Source: Stenotrophomonas maltophilia (GTDB taxonomy: Bacteria; Pseudomonadota; Gammaproteobacteria; Xanthomonadales; Xanthomonadaceae). Taken from it: DNA of 64,000 nucleotides. Positions within the stretch are counted from its first letter, which is position 1. Every line of letters begins with the position of its first letter. Location: the NCBI RefSeq assembly GCF_006970445.1, contig NZ_CP033877.1, positions 2,240,750 to 2,304,749 of the forward strand, read 5' to 3'. The position numbers and the translations under genes were made by a program. Shown one piece after another: positions 34,384-43,432 of this stretch. A model generated the notes under the pieces. That model was not told the origin of the DNA, made no database searches, and saw nothing but the letters and a program-made list of their open reading frames with translations.

Positions 34384-34965
34384 ATGACCCGCCCCCTCCG
34401 TATCGTCGCCGTTTCCGGTGGACTGCAACGCCCCTCCCGGGCCGCCACCCTGGCCGAGCATCTGCTGGGCCTGATCGGCGAAGACGTCCATTGCGAGCAG
34501 CAGCTGATCGAACTCGGTGAACTGGCACCGCAGCTGGCCGGTGCGCTGTGGCGCTCGCAGTTGCCCGAGCCGGTCGAGCGGCAGCTGGTTGCCGTTGAAC
34601 AGGCAGACGTACTGGTGGTGGCCACGCCGGTCTACCGCGGCTCCTACACCGGCCTGTTCAAGCACTTCTTCGATTTCATCGACCAGGATGCACTGGTCGA
34701 CACCCCGATCCTGCTGGCCGCCACCGGCGGCAGCGAGCGCCACGCGCTGGTGATCGACCATCAGCTGCGGCCGCTCTTCAGCTTCTTCCAGGCCCGCACC
34801 CTGCCCCTGGGCGTGTACGCCACCGATCGCGATTTCGCCGAGGGCCGCGTGCACAACGAGGCACTGATCCAACGTGCGCGACTGGCCGTGCAGCGGGCAA
34901 TGCCCTTGCTTGCCCTGTCCCATCGCGCTGCGCCCGCCATCGCCGAGACCGCCGCAACTCTCTGA
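34384..34965 (+). CDS. msuE: NAD(P)H-dependent FMN reductase, MsuE-like
   Basis: The 193-residue protein has the flavodoxin-like start RIVAVSGGLQRPSRAATLAEHL (FMN phosphate loop), TPVYRGSYTGLFKHFFDFID and LLAATGGSERHALVIDHQLRPLF, all typical of MsuE/SsuE reductases that supply reduced flavin to oxygenases. It is the first gene of the operon with mesX and mesD. As MesD is reported to need oxygen and MesX, a flavin reductase here fits a reduced-flavin supply; that link is inference. Confidence 0.85.
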   Translation: MTRPLRIVAVSGGLQRPSRAATLAEHLLGLIGEDVHCEQQLIELGELAPQLAGALWRSQLPEPVERQLVAVEQADVLVVATPVYRGSYTGLFKHFFDFIDQDALVDTPILLAATGGSERHALVIDHQLRPLFSFFQARTLPLGVYATDRDFAEGRVHNEALIQRARLAVQRAMPLLALSHRAAPAIAETAATL

Positions 34966-35022
34966 ATACCGGATGCCAGCACCCTGCATTCGGATGCCAC
35001 CCAGCAAACCGGAACGCCGCCC

Positions 35023-36000
35023 ATGACGACCGACACCTTCACCTTCAGCATCACGCGCATCCCCTTCAACGAGGACTACCAGCCGGCCGAGGGCACGCGC
35101 ATCACCACCAATTTCGCCAACCTGGCCCGCGGTGCGTCTCGGCAGGAGAACCTGCGCAACACGATCAGCATGATCAACAACCGCTTCAACGACCTGGCGC
35201 ACTGGGACAACCCGAACGCGGACCGCTATGCGGTCGAGCTGGACATCATCTCGGTGGAGATGCACATCGACGGCGCCGACGGAAGCGATCCGTTCCCGTT
35301 GATCGAGGTGCTGCGGCCGACCATCGTCGACACGCAGACCGGCGTGCGCAGCGAGGGCATCGTCGGCAACAACTTCTCGTCCTACGTGCGTGACTACGAT
35401 TTCAGTGTGGTGCTGCCGGCCAGCAACGAGGGCAAGGCCACCTTCGGCATTCCGGAGGGCTTTGGCGACCTGCACGGCAAGCTGTTCAGGCACTTCCTGG
35501 GCTCGGATGCCTACCACGCCAACTTCAGCAAGGGGCCGGTCATCTGCATCAGTGTTTCCAGCAGCAAGACCTACCACCGCACCGAGAACCATCACCCCAT
35601 CCTGGGCGTGGAGTACCGCCAGGGTGAGTTCTCACCCACCGACCAGTACTTCGACAAGATGGGCCTGCAGGTGCGCTATTTCATGCCGCCGGGCAGCGTC
35701 GCGCCGCTGGCCTTCTACTTCCAGGGCGACCTGCTGGGCGATTACTCGAACCTGGAACTGATCGGCACCATCAGCACGATGGAAGCCTTCCAGAAGATCT
35801 ACCGCCCGGAGATCTACAACGCCAATTCCGTGGCCGGCAAGGTCTACCAGCCCAGCCTGAAGCACCAGGACTACTCCTCCACCCGCATCGTCTACGACCG
35901 CGAGGAGCGCAGCCAGCTGGCGGTCAAGCAAGGCCGGTTCACCGAAGAACACTTCATCAAGCCGTACCGCGCCGTGCTTGAGCAGTGGGCCGCCCGCTGA
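35023..36000 (+). CDS. mesX: MesX (DUF1852), partner of methionine synthase MesD
   Basis: The 325-residue protein matches DUF1852 in length and motifs, starting FTFSITRIPFNEDYQPAEGTRITTNFANLARG and ending with an EEHFIKPYRAVLEQW tail. MesX is known genetically to be required for MesD, a short folate-independent methionine synthase. Its chemistry is not established. It lies 57 bp after the flavin reductase and 39 bp before mesD. Confidence 0.92.
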   Translation: MTTDTFTFSITRIPFNEDYQPAEGTRITTNFANLARGASRQENLRNTISMINNRFNDLAHWDNPNADRYAVELDIISVEMHIDGADGSDPFPLIEVLRPTIVDTQTGVRSEGIVGNNFSSYVRDYDFSVVLPASNEGKATFGIPEGFGDLHGKLFRHFLGSDAYHANFSKGPVICISVSSSKTYHRTENHHPILGVEYRQGEFSPTDQYFDKMGLQVRYFMPPGSVAPLAFYFQGDLLGDYSNLELIGTISTMEAFQKIYRPEIYNANSVAGKVYQPSLKHQDYSSTRIVYDREERSQLAVKQGRFTEEHFIKPYRAVLEQWAAR

Positions 36001-36039
36001 TCCATCGATTTTCCATTCGCCCCCAGGACACACCACACA

Positions 36040-37074
36040 ATGCCGACGAAGACGCTGCTCCCCACCTCCACCGCAGGCAGCCTGCCCAAACCCTCCTGGC
36101 TGGCAGAGCCCGAGAAACTCTGGTCGCCCTGGAAGCTGCAGGACGAAGGCCTGATCGAGGGCAAGCAGGACGCCCTGCGCCTGTCCCTGCAGGAACAGCA
36201 GCATGCCGGCATCGACATCGTCAGCGACGGCGAGCAGACCCGGCAGCATTTCGTCACCACCTTCATTGAACATCTCAGCGGCGTCGACTTCGAGAAGCGC
36301 GAGACCGTGCGCATCCGCAACCGCTACGATGCCAGCGTACCGACCGTGGTCGGCGCCGTGAGCCGCCCAAGGCCGGTGTTCGTCGAGGATGCGAAGTTCC
36401 TGCGCCGCCAGACCACGCAGCCGATCAAGTGGGCGCTGCCCGGCCCGATGACGATGATCGACACGCTGTACGACGCGCACTACAAGAGCCGCGAGAAACT
36501 GGCCTGGGAGTTCGCGAAGATCCTCAACGAGGAAGCGAAGGAGCTGGAGGCCGCCGGCGTTGACATCATCCAGTTCGATGAGCCGGCCTTCAATGTGTTC
36601 TTCGACGAAGTGAATGATTGGGGCGTAGCCGCACTGGAGCGCGCGATCGAAGGGCTGAAGTGCGATACCGCCGTGCACATCTGCTACGGCTACGGCATCA
36701 AGGCCAACACCGACTGGAAACAGACGCTGGGGTCGGAATGGCGCCAGTATGAGGAGTCGTTCCCGAAGCTGCAGGCCTCCAACATCGACATCATCTCGCT
36801 GGAATGCCACAACTCCCACGTGCCGATCGACCTGATCGAGCTGGTGCGCGGCAAGAAGGTGATGGTCGGTGCCATCGACGTGGCCTCCAGCGCGGTGGAG
36901 ACCGCCGATGAAGTAGCCAGCACCCTGCGCAAGGCGCTGCAGTTCGTGGACGCCGACAAGCTCTACCCGAGCACCAACTGCGGCATGGCGCCGCTGGCGC
37001 GCGACGTGGCCAGGGGCAAGCTGCGCGCGCTCAGCGAAGGGGCGAGGATCGTGCGCGAGGAACTCTCGGCATAA
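36040..37074 (+). CDS. mesD: MesD, core-MetE-type methionine synthase
   Basis: The 344-residue protein corresponds to the catalytic C-terminal barrel of MetE only. The zinc ligands are conserved: His213 and Cys215 (AVHICYG), Glu255 (ISLECHN) and Cys314 (STNCGMA). The N-terminal domain that handles folate polyglutamate in MetE is absent, as in the MesD family, so the methyl donor is not the usual methyl-tetrahydrofolate. It ends the msuE-mesX-mesD operon and overlaps the convergent gene by 44 bp. Confidence 0.93.
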   Translation: MPTKTLLPTSTAGSLPKPSWLAEPEKLWSPWKLQDEGLIEGKQDALRLSLQEQQHAGIDIVSDGEQTRQHFVTTFIEHLSGVDFEKRETVRIRNRYDASVPTVVGAVSRPRPVFVEDAKFLRRQTTQPIKWALPGPMTMIDTLYDAHYKSREKLAWEFAKILNEEAKELEAAGVDIIQFDEPAFNVFFDEVNDWGVAALERAIEGLKCDTAVHICYGYGIKANTDWKQTLGSEWRQYEESFPKLQASNIDIISLECHNSHVPIDLIELVRGKKVMVGAIDVASSAVETADEVASTLRKALQFVDADKLYPSTNCGMAPLARDVARGKLRALSEGARIVREELSA

Positions 37075-37600
37075 GTCCCGCAGCGGAGGCATTGCCGTTC
37101 GAATGGCGGCTTGACGGCGCCTGGCCGGGTATCGACCAGGTTCCACCTCGCGCCTGCAGCTCCGGCCTGGCCTCCGTCGCGGGCGGTCGCGGTGCCAGCG
37201 CCTGCTTGATCCGTGCCACCTCCCCTGCCCCGGCCTCAGCCAGGCGGCGGGCCTGCTGCCGTTGTTCGCGCGAAAGTGCGGGCGACGGTGCAGCGTTTGT
37301 TTCCGGCGCCACGTCCACCAGGCGTGCCACTGCCTCGCGCAGCCGCAGCTGTGGGCAGAGCCGCGCGGCACACCAGCGCTCGGCATAGCGTCTGGCCTGC
37401 CGCACATTCGTCGCGGCCACCACCTTGGTCTGGGACATCTTGCGAGCGTCCAGGTACACGCGGAAGCCGAGCACGGCATGCGGCACGATATTGGCCACCG
37501 AGCGCCCGTTCCACCACAGATCCCAGCGCTCGCCGCTCTGCACCCAGCCGGAGGGCCGGGTGACCGTCATGTACGCGGGAAGATCGAAGGAGGAATGCAT
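37031..37600 (-). CDS. Hypothetical protein, 189 residues, Xanthomonadaceae-type
   Basis: The protein has a conserved-looking N-terminal half (VTRPSGWVQSGERWDLWWNGRSVANIVPHAVLGFRVYLDARKM) and a basic helical middle (NVRQARRYAERWCAARL). The C-terminal third is Pro/Arg/Ala-rich and overlaps the end of mesD on the other strand. The start at 37600 is tentative; ATG codons upstream are possible. No function can be given. Confidence 0.6.
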   Translation of the reverse strand: MHSSFDLPAYMTVTRPSGWVQSGERWDLWWNGRSVANIVPHAVLGFRVYLDARKMSQTKVVAATNVRQARRYAERWCAARLCPQLRLREAVARLVDVAPETNAAPSPALSREQRQQARRLAEAGAGEVARIKQALAPRPPATEARPELQARGGTWSIPGQAPSSRHSNGNASAAGLMPRVPRARSSPLR

Positions 37601-37732
37601 GGCCGGAAGCATACGATCGGCCGTCGCAGGGGATGAGAATGCAATCGCACTCCCTCGCGGGGAGATGAATTGTTCAAGATCGCCGCAAGCGATCGACATT
37701 GCACGCGTGCTGGCCACCTTTGAAAATAGCCA

Positions 37733-38560
37733 TTAATGTGACGCGTCACGGCCGACCAGGTGTTCGATCCAATCGAGGTAGCGGGACACGCGCACGTTGT
37801 AGACCACCTGCCCATAGAAGCCCGCTTCCAGCGCATGCTCGGGTACGGCGGTGATCCAGGAACCGAGGCCCACCAGCTGCCAGGCTCCATCCTTCCTGAT
37901 CACCAGCGGGCCGCCGCTGTCGCCGTTGCCGAGCACGCCTTCAAGGGGAAGACCCTGCGGAGGCGGATCGAACCGGTACCAGAGATAGCGCGCGTTGCCG
38001 CCGGTGATTGCATTGTAGGCCCGACGCAGGGTCGTACGATGTGACCCGCCGGGCACCAGTCCAGTCGCACCGTTGCCGGTGGCGCCCTTGCCTATCAGGG
38101 CGGCGACCTGCGTGACCTCGTCGGCGCCACGGTAGAGTGCGACCGGCGGAACATCGCTCACAGGTGCGGCAAGTTTGATCAATGCGATGTCATCCGACGC
38201 CGCCAGAAACGCGTGGATTTTCGACGCACTCCCGGTTGCCATGGCTTCCTCGCCCAGCGCCTCGGGCATCCTGCGGTAGCCGGGATGCAGGAAGACACGC
38301 TCGACGCCGTAGCCCTTCCCATCGATGGTGATGGTGGCGCCCATCCCCTCCATCGGTGCGGCATGCGCTGCGGTCAGCACCCAGCGCGGTGCGATCAGGA
38401 CGCCGTGCCCCTCGCCTGGCATGTCTGCCAGTGCAGGGAACACCGATGCGTCGATCTGGTACCTGGCATCGTCAACATCATCGCGGATGACTACGGCACC
38501 GGCAGCGAACGGGAGCGTGGCCAATGCCAGGAAAATCCAGCGCTTCATGATTGCTTTCAT
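37733..38560 (-). CDS. Secreted trypsin-like serine protease (S1 family)
   Basis: The 275-residue protein has a signal peptide and a complete S1 triad: His66 in VLTAAHA, Asp124 in SDDIALIKL and Ser215 in GNGDSGGP. The overall length and order are those of chymotrypsin-fold proteases. The start is either 38560 or 38548 (MKRWIF); neither has a strong ribosome site. It is probably a periplasmic or secreted enzyme with its own promoter. Confidence 0.9.
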   Translation of the reverse strand: MKAIMKRWIFLALATLPFAAGAVVIRDDVDDARYQIDASVFPALADMPGEGHGVLIAPRWVLTAAHAAPMEGMGATITIDGKGYGVERVFLHPGYRRMPEALGEEAMATGSASKIHAFLAASDDIALIKLAAPVSDVPPVALYRGADEVTQVAALIGKGATGNGATGLVPGGSHRTTLRRAYNAITGGNARYLWYRFDPPPQGLPLEGVLGNGDSGGPLVIRKDGAWQLVGLGSWITAVPEHALEAGFYGQVVYNVRVSRYLDWIEHLVGRDASH

Positions 38561-38682
38561 CCCTGCAGTTCAATCACAACAGCCTAGGGCATGGCTCTGC
38601 CATACGGGGAGATTGTGCGACCAATCCCCGGCGATGACCGACGAATGCGGGGGAACGGCGGTTGAAGCCAGGCGGGCCATGC

Positions 38683-39039
38683 CTACCTGCGGCCCCGATA
38701 GGGCTCGCAGCCCACGCCATCGTTGTCACGATCGAGGTGCGGGCCATACCCCGGATCATCCCGTCGTACCGGCGCTGCTCCGGCGGCGCGGGCCTCCGCG
38801 CAGTTGGCAAACACCCCGGAACTGCGTGCAGGACCGGGGGCGAAACTGCTGCGCGGGGTGTCGATGTATCGAGGTGCGGCTGGGGCGCCTCGATGGCAGT
38901 GATACTCACCCGTTTTCCGGTTGGTGTGGCAACCCAGCTTGTCGAGCCCGCCCGGATGCGCGAGCGCATTGGCGGACAGGGCCAGTGCGAGCATGCCGAA
39001 TGCAGCCGATACGCTGGAAACGCGGCGTCGGGTGTCCAT
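38683..39039 (-). CDS. Secreted excalibur-domain protein with a YHYH-like motif
   Basis: The 118-residue protein has a signal peptide (1-27, ANALA), a HPGGLDKLGCHTN...EYHCHRG segment at 28-50 of the YHYH type seen in periplasmic nuclease-linked proteins, and a C-terminal excalibur calcium-binding motif (DRDNDGVGCE at 103-112, with Cys80 as partner). The role is unknown; excalibur domains occur in extracellular nucleases and surface proteins. The ATG follows directly on a perfect hairpin that contains its Shine-Dalgarno sequence. Confidence 0.85.
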   Translation of the reverse strand: MDTRRRVSSVSAAFGMLALALSANALAHPGGLDKLGCHTNRKTGEYHCHRGAPAAPRYIDTPRSSFAPGPARSSGVFANCAEARAAGAAPVRRDDPGYGPHLDRDNDGVGCEPYRGRR

Positions 39040-39077
39040 GCCTTCCCCCTGTCAGGCAATCCTGCCAGGGGGAAGGC
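39040..39077 (-). promoter_or_regulatory. Ribosome-site-sequestering hairpin
   Basis: On the minus strand a perfect 12-bp stem (GCCTTCCCCCTG / CAGGGGGAAGGC) with an additional inner 4-bp stem (CAGG / CCTG) ends at the base just before the ATG at 39039. The downstream arm contains GGGGGAAGG, the only Shine-Dalgarno candidate. In the mRNA the ribosome site would be fully paired. It could be a translational switch or a thermometer, or alternatively a DNA operator. Confidence 0.65.
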
Positions 39078-39130
39078 TAGCATGGGGCCTTGACCGTCGA
39101 TCAGGCTCGACGCTGAAACGGCAACCCCCG

Positions 39131-40135
39131 TCAGCGCTGGTAGTCCTTCAGGAACAGCCAGGTGATCAGGGTGGCATCCGGCCCCTTGGGATCGGTGAAC
39201 GGCAGGCCCGACTGGCTGCCACTCCATGCATGCCCCATCCCCTGCACCACATAGTGCTGCACCAGCGTCCTGCCGCCGTAGGCATAGGTATCGACCGTGT
39301 AGGCGCGCCCGCCCGGCACCTGTCCGTGGTAGGTGCTGGTCGGCACGTACTTCACCGAGTCGTTGTCCAGGCCATCGTCAGCCAGGTCGTTGGTCTGCAG
39401 GAACTGGCGCACGGCCTGCTCACCGTTCACCGGATTGACGGTGAGGTCGGCGCTGCCATGGAACACCAGCACCGGCAGCGGCCGCGGTGATGGCGAGCCC
39501 GAGCACTGCCAGGCCAATCGTCCGTTGCTGTCCGGTGAGTAGATGCTGCCGGCCAACAGTGCGTAGGCGCTGCCGGAAATCGTGGTCGCGCCCTTGAACA
39601 TGCCGCCGGAGTGGATGGCGCCGGCGGCGAACACATCCGAGTAGCAGGCCAGCATGATCGAGGTCATCGCACCGCCAGCAGAAATGCCGGTTACATAGAC
39701 CCGATGTGGATCGACGCTGTAGCCGGCTTTTACCTTGTCCACGATGCCTGCCAGAAGTGAGGGCTCGCCACTGTCGCGGGCCTGGTTGATCGGCAGCTGC
39801 CAGTTCCAGCAACGCGCAGGATTGGAGGTGACGTTCTGGCGCGGGTACACGACGATGAAACCCTCGGTATCGGCCACATCGTTGAAGCCGGAGGCCTCGC
39901 CCATCAGGTTCGGGCCGGTCACGCAGCCGTGCAGCACCAGCAGCAGCGGCAGTGGCTGGGCCGCGTCGTAGCCGGCCGGCACCCAGACCTGGTATTCGCG
40001 GGCGCCGAACAGATTGCCGTACAGGCCGATGTTCCAATGTCCGGCAGGGCCTGCGGCGAGCGCACTGCCCGCCGTTGCCAGCCAGGTGCACAGCACCAGC
40101 ATTGTTGCCTTGATCGAATCGATTCCGGATTTCAT
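39131..40135 (-). CDS. Secreted PHB-depolymerase-family esterase
   Basis: The 334-residue protein has a signal peptide (cleavage after ALA, about residue 27) and the esterase-PHB layout: oxyanion motif LLVLHGC, lipase box GISAGG, an Asp in FHGSADLTVNP and a His in GMGHAWSG. The family hydrolyses poly-3-hydroxybutyrate and related polyesters but also includes feruloyl and acetyl-xylan esterases. The start has GAGG 8 nt upstream. It is divergent from a TonB receptor and shares a 199-bp gap with a palindromic operator. Confidence 0.9.
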   Translation of the reverse strand: MKSGIDSIKATMLVLCTWLATAGSALAAGPAGHWNIGLYGNLFGAREYQVWVPAGYDAAQPLPLLLVLHGCVTGPNLMGEASGFNDVADTEGFIVVYPRQNVTSNPARCWNWQLPINQARDSGEPSLLAGIVDKVKAGYSVDPHRVYVTGISAGGAMTSIMLACYSDVFAAGAIHSGGMFKGATTISGSAYALLAGSIYSPDSNGRLAWQCSGSPSPRPLPVLVFHGSADLTVNPVNGEQAVRQFLQTNDLADDGLDNDSVKYVPTSTYHGQVPGGRAYTVDTYAYGGRTLVQHYVVQGMGHAWSGSQSGLPFTDPKGPDATLITWLFLKDYQR

Positions 40136-40233
40136 GACCAGATCCTCATGCGCGAGTCGTGGATGAAGGGGTACCGGGGAACGCGCCCGGCTGGGGGCCC
40201 GCCCAGTATCCGCATCCGGCGGCGGCTGCCGAC

Positions 40234-40247
40234 TGGACCTAGGTCCA
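40234..40247. promoter_or_regulatory. Palindromic operator, GGACCTAGGTCC type
   Basis: TGGACCTAGGTCCA is a perfect 14-bp palindrome between the divergent esterase and TonB-receptor genes, 87 bp before the receptor start. The 10-bp core GGACCTAGGT recurs upstream of the acyl-CoA ligase. The LuxR-type response regulator of the locus is the best candidate ligand. Confidence 0.6.
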
Positions 40248-40334
40248 CTCGCCGCTGCCCGATGACACCGCTAGCCTTGGCTGCAGAGGTGGCATCGGGC
40301 CATCTGCAATGGACATGCCTTGGGGGAGGATCGA

Positions 40335-42521
40335 ATGAAACGGAATTGTCTGAGCCTGATGATTGCTGCGCTGCTGGCATCCGGCCCGGTACTGGCGCAG
40401 GACGCGGCGACCGCAGGCAGGAGCGCGTCACCCACCAACCTGGACAGCATCAAGGTCACCGCACGCAAGCGCGAGGAAACCCTGCAGGAAGTGCCGGTGG
40501 CGGTCACCGCGTTCACCTCCGAGGCGCTGGACCGGATGAATGTCCAGGACATCAGCGACCTGGATGGGCAGGTGCCCAACCTGACCATCTATGCGGCGCG
40601 CGGCGCCAGCAGCACGGTCACCGCTTACATCCGCGGCGTCGGCCAGTCCGACCCGACCTGGGGCGCCGATCCGGGGGTGGGCATCTACCTGGATGACGTC
40701 TACATCGCACGCCCGCAGGGCGCGCTGCTGGATGTGTTCGATGTATCGCGCATCGAGGTGTTGCGCGGCCCGCAGGGAACGCTGTACGGCAAGAACACCA
40801 TTGGCGGTGCGATCAAGTACATCTCGCGCGGCCTGCCCACCCAGACCGAGGGTTTCGCCCAGATCACCGTGGGCAACTACAGCCAGCTGGACGCGAAGGC
40901 GGCGATCGGCGGCCCGATCGGCGGCGCCGACAGTGGCCTGCGAGCACGCGTGGCGGTGGCCAGCATGAACCACGACGGCTTCGGCGAGAACACCTTCAAC
41001 GGCCAGCCGGTCAGCGACAAGCAGATCAACGCGGCGCGCCTGAACCTCGGGGCGTACGCGGGCGACGACTTCGATGTGCAGTTCGCACTGGACTGGATCG
41101 ATGACCAGTCGGGCATGCGCGGCTCGAAGATGCTGGCGCCCAACCCGTTCCTGCGCGCCTATCCGCCGATGGACAGCCGTTATGACATCCGTTCGGGCAT
41201 GCGCAACCTCAACAACGTGGAGACCAAGGGCGCCTCGGCCACGGTGAACTGGCGGCCGAACGAAGACATCGCGGTGAAGTACGTGGTGGCCAAGCGTGAA
41301 TCGGACAGTGAAGCCAACATCGACTTCGATACCACGCCGGTCAAGCTGGCCGACGTGGGTGGCACCTATCACGACGACCAGGTCAGCAACGAGGTGCAGC
41401 TGAACTACGATGCCGGTGGCCGGGTGCGTGGCGTGGTGGGCCTGTACCAGTTCAGTGGCGAGGCCGGCGGGCAGATCCAGAACAACTACTTCAGTGCCCA
41501 GTTCGCCGACAACCAGGGCAAGGTACTGACCGACAGCATCGCGTTGTATGCGGATTGGACCTTCGACCTGACCAGCAAACTGAAGCTTGATGTCGGCGCC
41601 CGCTACACCGATGAAGACAAGCGCGCGATCGTGCTGAATCGCCTCTACGCCGATCCGGGTTTCAGCCGGCCGGTGGCGGTCACTGCCGATTTCGACAAGA
41701 AGACCAACTTCAAGAACGTCTCGCCGAAGGTCTCGCTGGACTACCAGATCACGCCGGACATCATGGTCTACGGGTTGGCGACGCGCGGCTTCAAGTCCGG
41801 CGGCTACAACATCCGCGCCAACGCGGTGGCGGTGCCCCGCTCGGCCGAGCCGTTCGATGACGAGACCGTGGACAGCTACGAGGTCGGCAGCAAGATGGCC
41901 TTCCTCGACCAGCGGCTGTTCCTGAACGTTTCGGCCTTCTACAACAAGTACAAGGACATCCAGCTGTCGGTGTTCACCGGCCTGGATACCAATGGCGACG
42001 GCATCGATGATTCCTTCTTCGGTGATTTCACCAATGCCGGCGCCGGCACCATCAAGGGACTGGAGGTCGAGTACCAATACCTGCCCAGCCAGCACTGGCT
42101 GATTTCCGGCAACCTGGCCTGGCTGGATACACAGTACGACGAGTACATGGACCGCGGCATCAACGTGGCCCGGCAGATGAAGTTCACCAATGCGCCGGAA
42201 TTCTCAGGGGCACTGAACGTGGAATACCGCACCGACCTGGCCAACGGCAGCAACCTGTCGGCGCGGGTGAGCTACAGCTACCAGAGCGAGGTGTGGCCGA
42301 CCACTGACCTGAGCCCGGTGATCCGCCAGGAGGGCTATGGGCTGGTCAATGCTGGCGTGATCTGGCGGCTGGATGATGCCTGGACGTTCTCGTTGCAGGG
42401 CACCAACCTGGCCGACAAGGAATACCGCACCACCGGTTACAACATTCCGGCGGTTGGTACGTTGATTGGCTTCTATGGACCGCCGCGCCAATATAGCCTC
42501 AGCGTCCGTTACGATTTCTAG
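40335..42521 (+). CDS. TonB-dependent receptor
   Basis: The 728-residue protein has a signal peptide (LMIAALLASGPVLAQ), a TonB-box-like start (DSIKVTARKREETLQEVPVAVTAF), a plug domain (IEVLRGPQGTLYGKNTIGGAI) and a beta-barrel ending in Phe. It has no STN domain and is of the group used for carbon substrates as often as for siderophores. GGAGG precedes the ATG at 40335. It heads an operon with a hydrolase, a MaoC hydratase and a sensor kinase, so import of an esterase product is likely. Confidence 0.95.
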   Translation: MKRNCLSLMIAALLASGPVLAQDAATAGRSASPTNLDSIKVTARKREETLQEVPVAVTAFTSEALDRMNVQDISDLDGQVPNLTIYAARGASSTVTAYIRGVGQSDPTWGADPGVGIYLDDVYIARPQGALLDVFDVSRIEVLRGPQGTLYGKNTIGGAIKYISRGLPTQTEGFAQITVGNYSQLDAKAAIGGPIGGADSGLRARVAVASMNHDGFGENTFNGQPVSDKQINAARLNLGAYAGDDFDVQFALDWIDDQSGMRGSKMLAPNPFLRAYPPMDSRYDIRSGMRNLNNVETKGASATVNWRPNEDIAVKYVVAKRESDSEANIDFDTTPVKLADVGGTYHDDQVSNEVQLNYDAGGRVRGVVGLYQFSGEAGGQIQNNYFSAQFADNQGKVLTDSIALYADWTFDLTSKLKLDVGARYTDEDKRAIVLNRLYADPGFSRPVAVTADFDKKTNFKNVSPKVSLDYQITPDIMVYGLATRGFKSGGYNIRANAVAVPRSAEPFDDETVDSYEVGSKMAFLDQRLFLNVSAFYNKYKDIQLSVFTGLDTNGDGIDDSFFGDFTNAGAGTIKGLEVEYQYLPSQHWLISGNLAWLDTQYDEYMDRGINVARQMKFTNAPEFSGALNVEYRTDLANGSNLSARVSYSYQSEVWPTTDLSPVIRQEGYGLVNAGVIWRLDDAWTFSLQGTNLADKEYRTTGYNIPAVGTLIGFYGPPRQYSLSVRYDF

Positions 42522-42540
42522 CGCGCCCGTTACGATTTCC
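42507..42540 (+). repeat. 13-bp direct repeat at the receptor 3' end
   Basis: CCGTTACGATTTC occurs at 42507-42519, coding the last residues RYDF of the receptor, and again at 42528-42540 just after its stop, a 21-bp shift. It looks like a small tandem duplication of the gene end. Confidence 0.7.
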
Positions 42541-42553
42541 AGGAAGCCCCTGC

Positions 42554-43432
42554 ATGACGCAGCCTTACCAAGATCTGTACTGGAACAGCACTGATGGCCT
42601 GCGCCTGCACGCGCGCGACCATGCACCCGGAGCAGGACAGGCGCCGCGCGGCACCGTGGTGTGCATTCCCGGCCTGACCCGCAATGGCGCTGATTTCGAT
42701 GCGCTGGCCGACGTGCTTACCGGCGTGGGCTGGCGTGTGATCGCCGTCGACCTGCGCGGCCGTGCCGGCTCAGAACGCGCGCAGGATCCGTCCAGCTACA
42801 ACCCGCGCGCCTATGCCGATGACATGGTGGCGCTGCTGCGCTCGCAGAACATCGACTCGGCGGTTTTCATCGGCACGTCGCTGGGGGTGCTGGTCACCAT
42901 CACCCTGGCCTCGCGTGCCCCGCAGACCATTGCCGCGGCGGTCCTGAACGATGCCGGCCCCAAGGTGCCGCGCGAGGCGCTGGCGCGGATCGGCAAGTAC
43001 GCCGGCAAGCCCGTGCCGCCGATGGATCTGCCGCAGGCCGCTGCCTACATGGGCACTATCGGCAAGGCCGCATTCCCGCGCTATACGGTGGAGGACTGGC
43101 GGGCCATGGCGCTGCGCACGTTCCGCCAGCGCGAAGACGGCATGCTGGAACTGGACTACGACCCGGCGGTGATCCGCACCACCCGACCGTGGGTGCTGTG
43201 GCTGCTGCGCCCCGTGCTGTGGCGTGCGGTTCGCGGGTTGACCGCACGCGTGCCGGTGCTGGTGGTGCGCGGCGCCCTGTCCGACATCCTGCCGGCCGAT
43301 GTTGCCCGGCAGATGGCCGCGACATCGCCCCGCGCACGCCTGGTGGAAGTGCCGGACGTGGGCCATGCGCCGATGTTGAACGAGCCGGAGGCAAGCGATG
43401 CCATCCTGGCCCTGCTGGACGAAGTGCGGTGA
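42554..43432 (+). CDS. Alpha/beta hydrolase
   Basis: The 292-residue cytoplasmic protein has the hydrolase core: oxyanion region CIPGLTRNGADF, nucleophile Ser in FIGTSLGVLV, acid in RGALSDILP and His in PDVGHAPMLNEP. It belongs to the broad ester/lactone hydrolase group. AGGA precedes the ATG. The stop overlaps the GTG of the MaoC gene. In this locus it may cleave imported hydroxyacid oligomers. Confidence 0.92.
   Translation: MTQPYQDLYWNSTDGLRLHARDHAPGAGQAPRGTVVCIPGLTRNGADFDALADVLTGVGWRVIAVDLRGRAGSERAQDPSSYNPRAYADDMVALLRSQNIDSAVFIGTSLGVLVTITLASRAPQTIAAAVLNDAGPKVPREALARIGKYAGKPVPPMDLPQAAAYMGTIGKAAFPRYTVEDWRAMALRTFRQREDGMLELDYDPAVIRTTRPWVLWLLRPVLWRAVRGLTARVPVLVVRGALSDILPADVARQMAATSPRARLVEVPDVGHAPMLNEPEASDAILALLDEVR

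Noticed and set aside
40428..42095. A 555-codon open frame antisense to the TonB receptor
   Set aside because: It is a GC-bias shadow: composition rich in Val/Arg/His/Gln with no domain, and the receptor on the other strand is unmistakable.
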